From NCBI RefSeq assembly GCF_003323745.1, contig NZ_QOIL01000005.1, forward strand, positions 248,001 to 312,000: DNA of 64,000 nt. Direction: 5' to 3'. Under the pieces are notes generated by a model. That model searched no databases, was not told where the DNA came from, and was given only the letters and a program-made list of their open reading frames with translations. The first letter of the stretch is position 1. Each line of letters starts with the position of its first letter. The position numbers and the translations under genes are program-made. The DNA comes from Sphaerisporangium album (GTDB lineage: Bacteria; Actinomycetota; Actinomycetes; Streptosporangiales; Streptosporangiaceae). Shown in pieces: positions 7,912-15,773 of the stretch.

Positions 7912-9596
7912 GAAGTCGTCTCGGCTTCTCGTGGGACAGGTGTCGTGGCGGAGGTGGGGGGAGTCGAGGTGCTGTGCACGAGCAGAAGGTGCCGTGCGTG
8001 CGTGGTGTTCTGGGGACGAGGTGGCGGCCCACCGCGCCACAGGCGGAGAGACGGCATGGTGTGGGGGCCGAAGGGGCGCAGGCCGTAGGCCCGGGAGATC
8101 TGGAACAAGGGAAGGAGGTTCTTGGCGAGGACCCCGGCCGACCAGCCGAGTGCGGCGCCGAGCGCTCCGTGCGAGGGGACGAGGACGATGTCCAGGGCGA
8201 TGGTCACCATGATCGCGGTGAGCATGTTGGCCATGCTGGAGGCGGTGTGCCCGGCGGCGGTCAGGACGACGTCCACCATGCCGCAGGCCGTCGCCACCAT
8301 CATCGTCACGCCGAGGACGGCCGCCACCATGGCCCCGCCGTCGTAGCCGTCCCCGAACGCCCGCAGCAGCCACGGCGCGAGCAGGGCGTATCCCAGCCAG
8401 ATCGGCCAGGTGAGTACGACCAGCCAGATCGTGGCCGTCTGGTACAGCCTGCGCGCCACGGGCAGGTCGCCGTCCGCCATGGCGAGGATCAGGCGTGGCT
8501 GGGCGGCCTGGGCCAGGCCCTGGTTGACGAGCTGGCCGACCACCTTGAAGCGGGTGGCGGCGGTGTAGACGGCGGCCTCCGCCGGGCCGGCGAGGAGGGC
8601 CACGAGGACGACGTCGAGCCGCTGGAACACGGCCTGCACGGCCCCGCCGAACGCGCGGGGACCTGTGTACCGCCAGAACTCGGCGGCGGCGCCGCGGGCC
8701 CGGGTGGCGTCGTCCTGGGAGGGCGGTGCGGTGCCGAGGTGGAAGGTGCCGCGGTCCTTGGCGGGAGGGTCGGTGCCATGGAGGGGCGTGACGACGTCAT
8801 GGAGGCCGGTTGTGCCGGCTTGGAGATCCGGCGTCGATCGCCTTCGGTGCTTGCCCCTGGTTCCTGAGGCGTGCCGTGTCGGGCGGCGTAACCAGAGGGC
8901 GGCGAGGAGCAGGACCGGGAGCGCCGGGGCGGACCAGGCGGCCGGGATCGCCCAGGCCCGCCCGGCCGCCGCGCCGGTCATGACCAAGGTCCCGACGAGG
9001 AGGAGCTGTGCCGCGGGGTGCAGCATTCCGGTGAGCAGCGTCGTCGGCCGCATCGTCCCGAGGCCGCGCGTCGCCGCGACCAGCAGGTCGGCGCAGACGA
9101 TGACCGGGAGCGCGAGGGCGAGCGTGCGCAGGATCGTCGCGGTCGTCTCCGGGGAGGGGCCGGTGAGCGCGACGGCTCCAAATGTTCCGGATGGCCTGGG
9201 AGGTTCCGTCGGTCCCGATATCAGGGCGGCGAGGGGGTCCGCGCCGAGATACACGAGAACGGACGCGACGAGGGACAGGACCACCACCGGGGTCAGGGCC
9301 GGCCGAAGGAATCGGGAAATTTCGCGGTACTGCTCCGCGCGTGTCCGGGCGATGAAGTAGATCAACCCGTTCCCGGCGTCCAGGCGCAGGATCCCGGCGA
9401 CCATCAGGCACAGCGACGTCGTCGTGAACACCACGCCCGCCGACGCGGCGTCCAGCCCCCGGGCGAGCACGACCATGAGCAGCATCTGCGCCCCGGCACT
9501 GACCACCGCTCCGGCCAGCCCCGCGAGACCTCCCTTCGCCAGGGAAGCCACACCGCCGTCCCTTGATGGCGCACGGCCGGGGTCTAGCGGCGCCAT
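7908..9596 (-). CDS. Oligosaccharide flippase (Wzx/MOP superfamily)
   Basis: The 562-residue protein is strongly hydrophobic, with roughly 12-14 membrane segments starting at VASLAKGGLAGLAGAVVSAGAQ, the usual Wzx/polysaccharide-transporter opening. It should move lipid-linked repeat units from the cytoplasmic to the outer leaflet for polymerisation. The start ATG (9596) lies 13 bp inside the end of the upstream sulfotransferase gene, and its stop overlaps the next sulfotransferase start. Between the two membrane halves there is a hydrophilic insert of about 60 residues containing three 14-residue repeats, in the region where Wzx proteins normally have a short loop. A hydrophilic tail of about 45 residues ends the protein. 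Codon 236 is TTA (8889-8891). Confidence 0.88.
   Translation of the reverse strand: MAPLDPGRAPSRDGGVASLAKGGLAGLAGAVVSAGAQMLLMVVLARGLDAASAGVVFTTTSLCLMVAGILRLDAGNGLIYFIARTRAEQYREISRFLRPALTPVVVLSLVASVLVYLGADPLAALISGPTEPPRPSGTFGAVALTGPSPETTATILRTLALALPVIVCADLLVAATRGLGTMRPTTLLTGMLHPAAQLLLVGTLVMTGAAAGRAWAIPAAWSAPALPVLLLAALWLRRPTRHASGTRGKHRRRSTPDLQAGTTGLHDVVTPLHGTDPPAKDRGTFHLGTAPPSQDDATRARGAAAEFWRYTGPRAFGGAVQAVFQRLDVVLVALLAGPAEAAVYTAATRFKVVGQLVNQGLAQAAQPRLILAMADGDLPVARRLYQTATIWLVVLTWPIWLGYALLAPWLLRAFGDGYDGGAMVAAVLGVTMMVATACGMVDVVLTAAGHTASSMANMLTAIMVTIALDIVLVPSHGALGAALGWSAGVLAKNLLPLFQISRAYGLRPFGPHTMPSLRLWRGGPPPRPQNTTHARHLLLVHSTSTPPTSATTPVPREAETTS
8712..8837 (-). repeat. Three in-frame 42-bp degenerate tandem repeats
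   Basis: Units start at 8712, 8754 and 8796, each 42 bp. They encode STPDLQAGTTGLHD, VVTPLHGTDPPAKD and RGTFHLGTAPPSQD in the central loop of the flippase. Confidence 0.8.
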
Positions 9597-10441
9597 GACG
9601 GGGTGTCTCCGAGCCAGTCGCGGAGTTTGTGGTCCCACGGGAGGAAGTGGTCGGACAGGGTTCTTCTTAGCGAGTGGGGCATCGTGGTGGGGCGTGGGCG
9701 GGCGTTGTGGCGTTCGAAGACGGGGTCGCCCAGGCGCGGCAGTCCCAGGAACTCCAGGACCTGGTCGTACACGGGCTCGGGCGTGGTGAAGAAGCGTCCG
9801 CTGTCGATCACGAGGATGCGGCGGCGGCCCATCACGGACTCCAGCCGCGCGAGCTGTTCGGCGTACTGGCCTCGGGTGACGTACGCGTGGTGGCGGTGGG
9901 CGGTGCTCCGCGCGTAGGGCTCCGCGCACAGCCGCTCGATCTCCCCTTCCAGCCGCGCCGGCTCCAACTCGACGGCGCGCTCGAACGACGGCTCCGTCTC
10001 GAACCCGCGCGCGAGCTCGTGGGCGTGGGCGGAGTACGCCCGCTCGACCGGGTCGCGGACGAGCACGATCATCTTCGCCCCGGGCAGGTCGCGCGCCATG
10101 CGGTACGGGGACAGCGGGTGGAACAGGTAGTAGGGAGACGACTCGAAGGCGAGCGGCCGCGTGCCGTACCTGCGCTCCAGCCGGTAGGCGGTGGTTTTGA
10201 GGGGGAAATGCGCGCGGTACCAGGAAAGCCCCTTCTCGTATGCGATGTCGAAGTAGTGGACGCCCTTGCGCAGCACCGGTTTCAGGACGAGCGGGTGCTG
10301 GGCCAGTGCTCGGTACAGGGAGGTGGTGCCGCAGCGCTGCGCCCCGACGATCAGGAAACACGGCAGGAGCCGTCCGCCCACGGTGAGCCGGCCGGCGGTG
10401 TGGGAGACGGCGTGCGCGGAGCGTTTGACCGCGGGGTTCAT
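9584..10441 (-). CDS. Sulfotransferase domain protein, cluster copy 3
   Basis: A 285-residue protein close to the heparan-sulfate-type sulfotransferase branch: FLIVGAQRCGTTSLYRAL (PAPS 5'-loop, residues 30-47), KGVHYFD, MIVLVRDPVERAYSAHAHE (3'-phosphate motif, near 122), and a late YAEQLARLESVMGRRRILVI. It differs in subtype from copies 1 and 2, so it may modify another position or sugar. It is a compact protein without the low-complexity insert seen in several neighbours. The ATG at 10441 overlaps the stop of the kinase-like gene (ATGA), and its 3' end overlaps the flippase start. Confidence 0.9.
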   Translation of the reverse strand: MNPAVKRSAHAVSHTAGRLTVGGRLLPCFLIVGAQRCGTTSLYRALAQHPLVLKPVLRKGVHYFDIAYEKGLSWYRAHFPLKTTAYRLERRYGTRPLAFESSPYYLFHPLSPYRMARDLPGAKMIVLVRDPVERAYSAHAHELARGFETEPSFERAVELEPARLEGEIERLCAEPYARSTAHRHHAYVTRGQYAEQLARLESVMGRRRILVIDSGRFFTTPEPVYDQVLEFLGLPRLGDPVFERHNARPRPTTMPHSLRRTLSDHFLPWDHKLRDWLGDTPSWRR

Positions 10442-11598
10442 GTCAGGACCTCCAGGGGGTCGACGAGGGGGGACAGCCACCGTGAGGGCGGGCCGAGGGG
10501 GTGGTGGCCGTCCCGTTCGTGACGGTCGGCCAGGGTGATCAGGTAGTGGACGGCCGTCTCGCGGGCCTGGGCCGCCGAGAGGCCGTACGGCGCGAGCGTG
10601 GGCAGGGCGTGGGCGAGGCATGCGGCGGCGGCGATATCGGGGGGCATGCGCCGCAACGCACGCTGGAAGAAGTGGTGAAGCGCGTCGAACCCCAGCGGCA
10701 CCCCGCCGCCGAACCGCTCCCAGTCCCACACGAGCAGCCGCCCGTCCGGGGAAGGCGCGATGTTCCACGGTGAGAAGTCCCCGTGCCAGCAGTGGCCGCC
10801 AAGCGGTCCGGGCCGTGTCGTCGCGGTGTCGAGCGGTTCTGGCCCGGCGGTCGCCGTGCCGGGGGGTCCGGGGGAGGGGGGCGTGGTGCCGGAAGGGCCG
10901 GACCGGGCGGTGGCGGCGGGGGGCTCTGGGCGGACGGTGATCGTGTCGAGCGGGTCTGAGCAGGCGGCCGGTGTGCCGAGAGAGGGGTGGAGGCCGAGGG
11001 TGGCGATCTCTACGACGGCCTGGGTGAACAGGGTGTGGGGGACGCGGCGGAGGCGCCGGATCGGGAGGGGGGAGAGGGCCAGGACCTCCAGGTCGTTCCA
11101 GGTGCCGTGGTGAAGGATCGTGGGGACGACCACCGTCTTCAACGGGGTGACCGCCAGCAGGGCGAGGGTCATGGCCTCGTGGCGGACGAGGGCGCGGGCG
11201 CGGTCGGTGTCCCCCATCTTGACGAAGGCGAGGCGCTCGCCCGTGGCCGCGCGGACCTCCAGGACGGGCTTGCGGTTCGCGCGCCGGGCCGGGCGTACGT
11301 GCAGGGTGATCCCCACGTGCTGCCCGAAGACCTCGCTCAGGTGGCCCTCGATCGTGCCGGAACCGCCGGGCAGGCGGCGGCGTCCGGGCAGCCACCGGGA
11401 CCGGGGGACGAGGCGCCGCGGCAGGAACCGGCTCGGCGTCAGCGCGTACGCGGTAGTGGGCTCACCGGTGGCGCGGAGGCGGTCCGAGGGGTCGGTGTCT
11501 TCGTACGGGCCAGGTGTCCGGGGGACGGCGTTCACGGGCGGGTAGAGCAGGGTGATCACCTCGTCGAGGTAGCTCAGACGGGCGCGGCGGTCCCTCAT
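10438..11598 (-). CDS. Aminoglycoside-phosphotransferase-fold kinase
   Basis: The 386-residue product has the APH/choline-kinase fold: a nucleotide-binding N-lobe with LAFVKMGDTDRARALVRHEA (Lys and helix-C Glu), a catalytic loop CWHGDFSPWNI and a metal-binding LVWDWERFGGG. It should phosphorylate a small molecule or sugar; the substrate is unknown. Its position between the polymerase-like gene and a sulfotransferase suggests a role in precursor phosphorylation or in decorating the glycan (inference). Between the lobes, directly before the catalytic loop, is an insert of about 60 Pro/Thr/Gly-rich residues made of 10-residue repeats. ATGA overlaps join it to both neighbours. Confidence 0.8.
   Translation of the reverse strand: MRDRRARLSYLDEVITLLYPPVNAVPRTPGPYEDTDPSDRLRATGEPTTAYALTPSRFLPRRLVPRSRWLPGRRRLPGGSGTIEGHLSEVFGQHVGITLHVRPARRANRKPVLEVRAATGERLAFVKMGDTDRARALVRHEAMTLALLAVTPLKTVVVPTILHHGTWNDLEVLALSPLPIRRLRRVPHTLFTQAVVEIATLGLHPSLGTPAACSDPLDTITVRPEPPAATARSGPSGTTPPSPGPPGTATAGPEPLDTATTRPGPLGGHCWHGDFSPWNIAPSPDGRLLVWDWERFGGGVPLGFDALHHFFQRALRRMPPDIAAAACLAHALPTLAPYGLSAAQARETAVHYLITLADRHERDGHHPLGPPSRWLSPLVDPLEVLT
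10802..10978 (-). repeat. Six in-frame ~30-bp degenerate tandem repeats
   Basis: Units start at 10802, 10832, 10862, 10892, 10922 (27 bp) and 10949. They encode the low-complexity insert (TATAGPEPLD, TATTRPGPLG and similar) immediately before the catalytic loop of the APH-fold kinase. Confidence 0.8.
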
Positions 11599-13091
11599 CG
11601 GTTCGCCGCCGGGGCCCGCATGGGGATGGTCGGCCGTGCGGTCATCGGCACCGTCGCCGGCGTGCCGTCCCCGCGGACGGGTCTGCCGTCCCGGGGGATT
11701 GGTGTCCCGTTCCCAGGGGCTGGTGTGCCGTCCCAGGGGGCCGGTCTGCCGGGGTCATGGGGGATCGCCGGTGGCGGCGGCCGGTGGCCGTTGCGCCAGA
11801 GGAGGGCGTAGGAGATCAGGTAGAGGCCGAGGGCCGTGACCAGGCCGTCGTAGATGAACATGTAGAGCAGCACGAGGATCATGACCAGCGTCCCCGCCTG
11901 CCCGATCGGTGTGCGGTCGTGCCGGAAGCGGCGGATGGCGCCCGCGAAGAACCCGATGTACAGCGCCGCGCCCGTGAAGCCCTGCGTGATCAGCAGCAGC
12001 CACAGTTGCCCGTCGCTGCCGAGCGGCGGGTGCCCGCACTCGGCGCACCAGTCGGTCTTGCCGGTGGTGATGGTCTGGTAGCTGCCGAACGCGTTGCGCG
12101 TGTTGCCGTACCCGATGAACGGCGAGTGGGTGGCCGCCTCCAGCGTGGTGGTGACGGTGAACGCGCGGATGCGGTTGCTGTGCGGTTTGTCCAGGCGCTG
12201 GGCGACGATGTCGGTCAGCGGCCCGGCGGCCAGCACGAGCGCCCCGCAGGCGAGGCCCGCGCCGACGAGGAACCCCCGGCGCGGGCGCACGCGCACCAGC
12301 ACGTACGCCGCCGAGACGGCGAGCCCCGCCCACAGCCCCCGGTTGAGCGAGTACACGATCGGGATCGCCGACAGCGCGACGACCGCCACGCACACCGCCC
12401 GCCGCGCGGGCCCGCCCCACGTCCACCAGCCCACCACGAACCAGATCAGCAGCACCGACAGGTTGCCGCCCCAGGCGTTGGCCCACTCGAACGGGGCCTC
12501 GGGACGCGGCGCCGCGTGCCCGAGTACGTGCTGGATCTGCGCCGCCGTGGGGTGGATCAGATTGCGCACGTAGGAGTTGCCGCTGATCCAGGACGGCAGG
12601 ATCGACTCGACGGGCGAGGTGAACTCCAGGCGCGGCGCGAAGACGCCGAGCAGCCCGCCCGCCACGGTGGTGAGGAAGAGCACGCCGAGCATGCCCACCA
12701 GCGCCCGCTGGGGCAGCTCGCGCTCGGTGAGGTTGCCCAGGTAGAGCACCATGATCATCAGGGCGAGGTACAGCGCGAGCCGCATGGTGTACCCGAGGAC
12801 GCGGCCGGTGCCGAGCTCCCCGTACGTGCCGGGGGGCGTCTCGTCGAGCATCACGGCGCTCACCAGGTATCCGGCGATGAGCAGCATCCACAGCCCCATG
12901 CCCTTGGGGACGGTGATCGGACGGCGCCGCCAGAGGACGACGGCCATCGGGCAGGCGACGACGATGATCGACAGCCCGCCGAACCCGAGCGCCCACCAGA
13001 CGGGGTAGCCGACGAGGAACGCCGCGATGGGCCAGGCGGCGGGCGAGGGCATCCGGACGGGGCCCGTGCGCCGGGGGGGAGGCGGTGTCAC
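11595..13091 (-). CDS. O-antigen ligase/polymerase-like membrane protein
   Basis: A 498-residue multi-spanning protein with about 10-12 hydrophobic helices and one large external loop (from about residue 150 to 210, with ILPSWISGNSYVRNLIHP). The later YSLNRGLWAGLAVSAAYVL and PFIGYGNTRNAFG segments resemble the conserved Arg-containing regions of Wzy/WaaL proteins. It likely polymerises or ligates flipped repeat units on the outer face. The GTG start (13091) follows the Wzz-like stop by 7 bp. The C-terminal 60 residues are hydrophilic and formed by five 7-residue repeats (such as GTPAPGN, GTPIPRD, GRPVRGD), then a short tail. The fold assignment is family-level; donor and acceptor are unknown. 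Confidence 0.83.
   Translation of the reverse strand: MTPPPPRRTGPVRMPSPAAWPIAAFLVGYPVWWALGFGGLSIIVVACPMAVVLWRRRPITVPKGMGLWMLLIAGYLVSAVMLDETPPGTYGELGTGRVLGYTMRLALYLALMIMVLYLGNLTERELPQRALVGMLGVLFLTTVAGGLLGVFAPRLEFTSPVESILPSWISGNSYVRNLIHPTAAQIQHVLGHAAPRPEAPFEWANAWGGNLSVLLIWFVVGWWTWGGPARRAVCVAVVALSAIPIVYSLNRGLWAGLAVSAAYVLVRVRPRRGFLVGAGLACGALVLAAGPLTDIVAQRLDKPHSNRIRAFTVTTTLEAATHSPFIGYGNTRNAFGSYQTITTGKTDWCAECGHPPLGSDGQLWLLLITQGFTGAALYIGFFAGAIRRFRHDRTPIGQAGTLVMILVLLYMFIYDGLVTALGLYLISYALLWRNGHRPPPPAIPHDPGRPAPWDGTPAPGNGTPIPRDGRPVRGDGTPATVPMTARPTIPMRAPAANR
11659..11763 (-). repeat. Five in-frame 21-bp degenerate tandem repeats
   Basis: Units start at 11659, 11680, 11701, 11722 and 11743, each beginning GGYGTSCCG or GGTCTGCCG. 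They encode seven-residue Gly-Thr/Arg-Pro repeats in the C-terminal tail of the polymerase-like protein. Confidence 0.85.
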
Positions 13092-13098
13092 GCCGGGC

Positions 13099-14358
13099 TC
13101 ACGAGGCCCGGGCGGGGGAGTCGGGCGGGTTGCGGCGGCCGAGCCCGGGACGGGTGTCGCCGGGCGCGGCGGTGGCCGACAGCAGGATCACCCCGAGCGG
13201 CGAGATCTCGGTGCGCCGTAACTGGCGGACGGCCTGCGCGAGCTGCTTGGAGCGGGCCGCGCGGCTCTCGACGACGAGCAGGGCGGCGTCCGCGTGGGCG
13301 GCGTGGTCGGTGCGCACCCAGATGGGGGCGAGGCCGGTGAGCGCGAGGCGCAGGTCGTCGGCGATGGGCTCGGGGTCCACGCCGGGGGTCACGCCGCGTA
13401 CGAGCAGCTCGCCGCCGTCGCGCAGGTGCCGCGCGACGGCCACGGCCAGCTCGCGCAGCTCACGGGCGTTCCCGGCCTTGGCGAGGACGGGCAGGCCGGT
13501 GAGCCGTTCGATGTCGGCGGCCGTCCTCAGCCGGGTGTCGAGGCGGTCGCGCAGCATGGCGGCCCCGGTGCCGGCGAGCAGGCCGAGGAACAGCCCGCTG
13601 CCGAGGTAGAGCGGCGGGCGCGGCTGGGTGGGGGAGGCGGGCGGGCGGGCGTCGCTGATGACGTTGCCGGGGGTGACGGCGACGGTCTTGAGCGCGTCGT
13701 ACTTGAGCGTGAGGGCGTAGACCTGCCTGCTCAGGACGTTCTGCCGCTGGGCGGCGATGGTGCGCGCGGCCGAGCCGGGCGTCGTGCGGGGCAGCCCGGC
13801 GACGGTGGCGGCGAGCGCGGAGTCGACCTGGCGGAGCTTGCCGGCCAGGGCCTTGAGCTGGGCGTCGATGGCGTGCTTGGCCGTCGACTCCCGGTTGGCG
13901 AGGTAGCCCTTGGCGAACGCCTGCGCCCCGGCGGCGGCGTTGACCGGGTCCCCGGCCGTGTACGAGACCTCCAGCACCGCCGAGTTCGGCGGGACGGTGA
14001 CGGTGACGCGCTCGCGGAGCGTCTCGGGGTCGCCGGCCTTGAGCGTGCGCGCGGCCCGCGCGGCGACGACGGCGGACCGGGCGATCTGCGCCTCGGTGTC
14101 GAGGTTGAGCGGCTCGCGCTGGCGCTGGGTGGTCTGGTTGGTCTGGTCCTGCACGCCGGTCGGGGAGACGAGGATCTCGGCGGTGGCGGTGTAGGACGCG
14201 GGGGACAGCGCGAGCGCGAGGCCGCCGAGGCACAGGCCGGCGAGCAGGAACCCGGCGAGCGTGACGCGTCGCCGCAGCAGCATCGCCCGGAAGTCGGCGA
14301 ACTCGCGCCCGGTCGCCGGGCCGGGGACGCCATGGACTGAGGACGCCGGGTGACTCAT
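13099..14358 (-). CDS. Wzz-like chain-length determinant with a decayed kinase-like tail
   Basis: The 419-residue protein has a first membrane helix (VTLAGFLLAGLCLGGLALAL), an extracytoplasmic region starting SYTATAEILVSP (Wzz domain), a coiled-coil-rich middle, and a second helix (LYLGSGLFLGLLAGTGAAML). After it comes DRLDTRLRTAADIERLTGLPVLA, the usual junction to a BY-kinase domain. That cytoplasmic domain is short and lacks a Walker A loop, though ADAALLVVESRAARSKQL keeps the strand pattern of the Walker B/C region, so it is probably catalytically dead. It should set polymer length. The start is taken at ATG 14358; an ATG at 14409 would add 17 residues. Codon 380 is TTA (13219-13221). It is the first gene of the minus-strand operon. 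Confidence 0.85.
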   Translation of the reverse strand: MSHPASSVHGVPGPATGREFADFRAMLLRRRVTLAGFLLAGLCLGGLALALSPASYTATAEILVSPTGVQDQTNQTTQRQREPLNLDTEAQIARSAVVAARAARTLKAGDPETLRERVTVTVPPNSAVLEVSYTAGDPVNAAAGAQAFAKGYLANRESTAKHAIDAQLKALAGKLRQVDSALAATVAGLPRTTPGSAARTIAAQRQNVLSRQVYALTLKYDALKTVAVTPGNVISDARPPASPTQPRPPLYLGSGLFLGLLAGTGAAMLRDRLDTRLRTAADIERLTGLPVLAKAGNARELRELAVAVARHLRDGGELLVRGVTPGVDPEPIADDLRLALTGLAPIWVRTDHAAHADAALLVVESRAARSKQLAQAVRQLRRTEISPLGVILLSATAAPGDTRPGLGRRNPPDSPARAS

Positions 14359-14684
14359 GGAAGCGGCAGGCCTCTCGGTGCGGGGCTGTTCATACGTGTT
14401 CGGTGGCATTGGGCGTTTTTCGCGGGTTTCGGAGGCCGGGGAAAAGTGCCGCCCGTCCGGGAACAGATCCAGAGCACTATAGGCACAACCCAAGATTTCT
14501 CGGATCGCATACGAGCGTTTTCGTGGACGGCGGCCGGGCGTACAGACCCCGATATCGGGATATGTCGCTCCGGGCGATGGCGCAGCTCAGAGGAGAGGGG
14601 CGAGTTTCCGGCCGATCGGTCGCCTTTAGTGGGAAGGTGAATACCGGCCTTCTAAGGAAACGATTAAAGGGAGGTTTGGTCGTC
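14359..14684. other. Divergent promoter region of the polysaccharide operon
   Basis: About 325 bp between the Wzz-like gene (minus) and the GH26-like gene (plus). It is relatively AT-rich in its middle part and must hold both promoters. The strong AAAGGGAGG at 14667-14675 is the ribosome binding site of the plus-strand gene. No other element is clear. Confidence 0.5.
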
Positions 14685-15761
14685 TTGCGTAGAGTGGCGG
14701 GAATATGGTTTTTCGGCATCGGGCTCGCCGCCGGATGCGGCTTGATCGTCTACGCCGTGGCGTCGGTGAAACCATCGGAGCGGACCGTCGCGAGTGACCG
14801 GCTCCCCGGCACCGAGATGCCCGCCCCGACCGGCGCCCCCGGCTGCGTCGCCACGGCCAAGCTGATCCCGAGCTGCGGCGCGTGGTGGGGCGTCGCGCCC
14901 GACGTCTTCAGCGGCAGGCCGCCCACCGAGGCCATCGCCGCCGCCGAGCAGCGCATGGGACGCAGGGCCGACATCGTCCACGTGTACCACCGGGGCTGGG
15001 ACCCGTTCCCCACTCCCGAGGAGCTCCGCCTCGCCAGGAAACGGCTGCTGCTGATCAACTGGAAGCCCTCTGTGCGGCGCACCTGGGCCGAGATCGCCTC
15101 CGGGGCGATCGACGACCGCATCGACCGCATCGCCGCGACGATCCGGCACAGGCTTCCCCGCCGCTTCTTCCTGACCATCCACCACGAGCCCGAGAACGAC
15201 GTACGCGAGCAGCCCGGGTCGGGCATGACCGCCGAGGACTACGCCGCGATGTACCGCCACGTCGTGCTGCGCCTGCGCGACCAGGGCGTGCGCAACGCCG
15301 TCACGGTCATGACCTACATGGGCGCGCCCAACTGGGCCGCCAAGCCGTGGTTCGAGCGGCTCTACCCCGGTGACGACGTGGTCGACTGGATCGGCCTGGA
15401 CCCCTACGCCGACCACCGCGTGAACGACTTCGCCAACCTCGTCGACAAGAGGCGGGACGACCACGCCGACTGGCCCGGCTTCTACCGCTGGACGCAGCAG
15501 CGCTTCCCCGGCAAACCGATCATGATGGCCGAGTGGGGCGCGTTCGAGCGGCATGGCGACCCGGGGTTCAAGGTGTCGTTCTTCAACTCGGTCCGCCGGC
15601 AGATCCGCGGGTACCCGCAGATCAAGGCCCTGGTGTACTTCGACTCGCCGATCGCGCCGCGGGGGGACACCCGCTTCGACTCCACCGTCGCCGCCGGGCG
15701 CGCCTTCGCCGAGCTGGCCCGAGCCCCCTACTTCAGCTCGACTCCGGTCCCGGACCACTGA
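14685..15761 (+). CDS. GH26-like secreted or membrane-anchored glycoside hydrolase
   Basis: The 358-residue product starts with RRVAGIWFFGIGLAAGCGLI, a signal anchor or signal peptide, then a Pro/Thr linker and a TIM-barrel domain beginning CGAWWGVAPD. The family 26 glycosidase signatures are FLTIHHEPENDV (general acid/base Glu after His) and PIMMAEWGAFERH (nucleophile Glu); WIGLDPYADH lies between. GH26 enzymes cut beta-mannans or related beta-glycans, so it may trim or release the polymer made by this locus (inference). The TTG start at 14685 is preferred because AAAGGGAGG lies 9-10 bases upstream; an ATG at 14562 is in frame but has no ribosome binding site. Divergent from the Wzz-like operon. 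Confidence 0.82.
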   Translation: MRRVAGIWFFGIGLAAGCGLIVYAVASVKPSERTVASDRLPGTEMPAPTGAPGCVATAKLIPSCGAWWGVAPDVFSGRPPTEAIAAAEQRMGRRADIVHVYHRGWDPFPTPEELRLARKRLLLINWKPSVRRTWAEIASGAIDDRIDRIAATIRHRLPRRFFLTIHHEPENDVREQPGSGMTAEDYAAMYRHVVLRLRDQGVRNAVTVMTYMGAPNWAAKPWFERLYPGDDVVDWIGLDPYADHRVNDFANLVDKRRDDHADWPGFYRWTQQRFPGKPIMMAEWGAFERHGDPGFKVSFFNSVRRQIRGYPQIKALVYFDSPIAPRGDTRFDSTVAAGRAFAELARAPYFSSTPVPDH

Positions 15762-15773
15762 CCCCCCGGGAGG

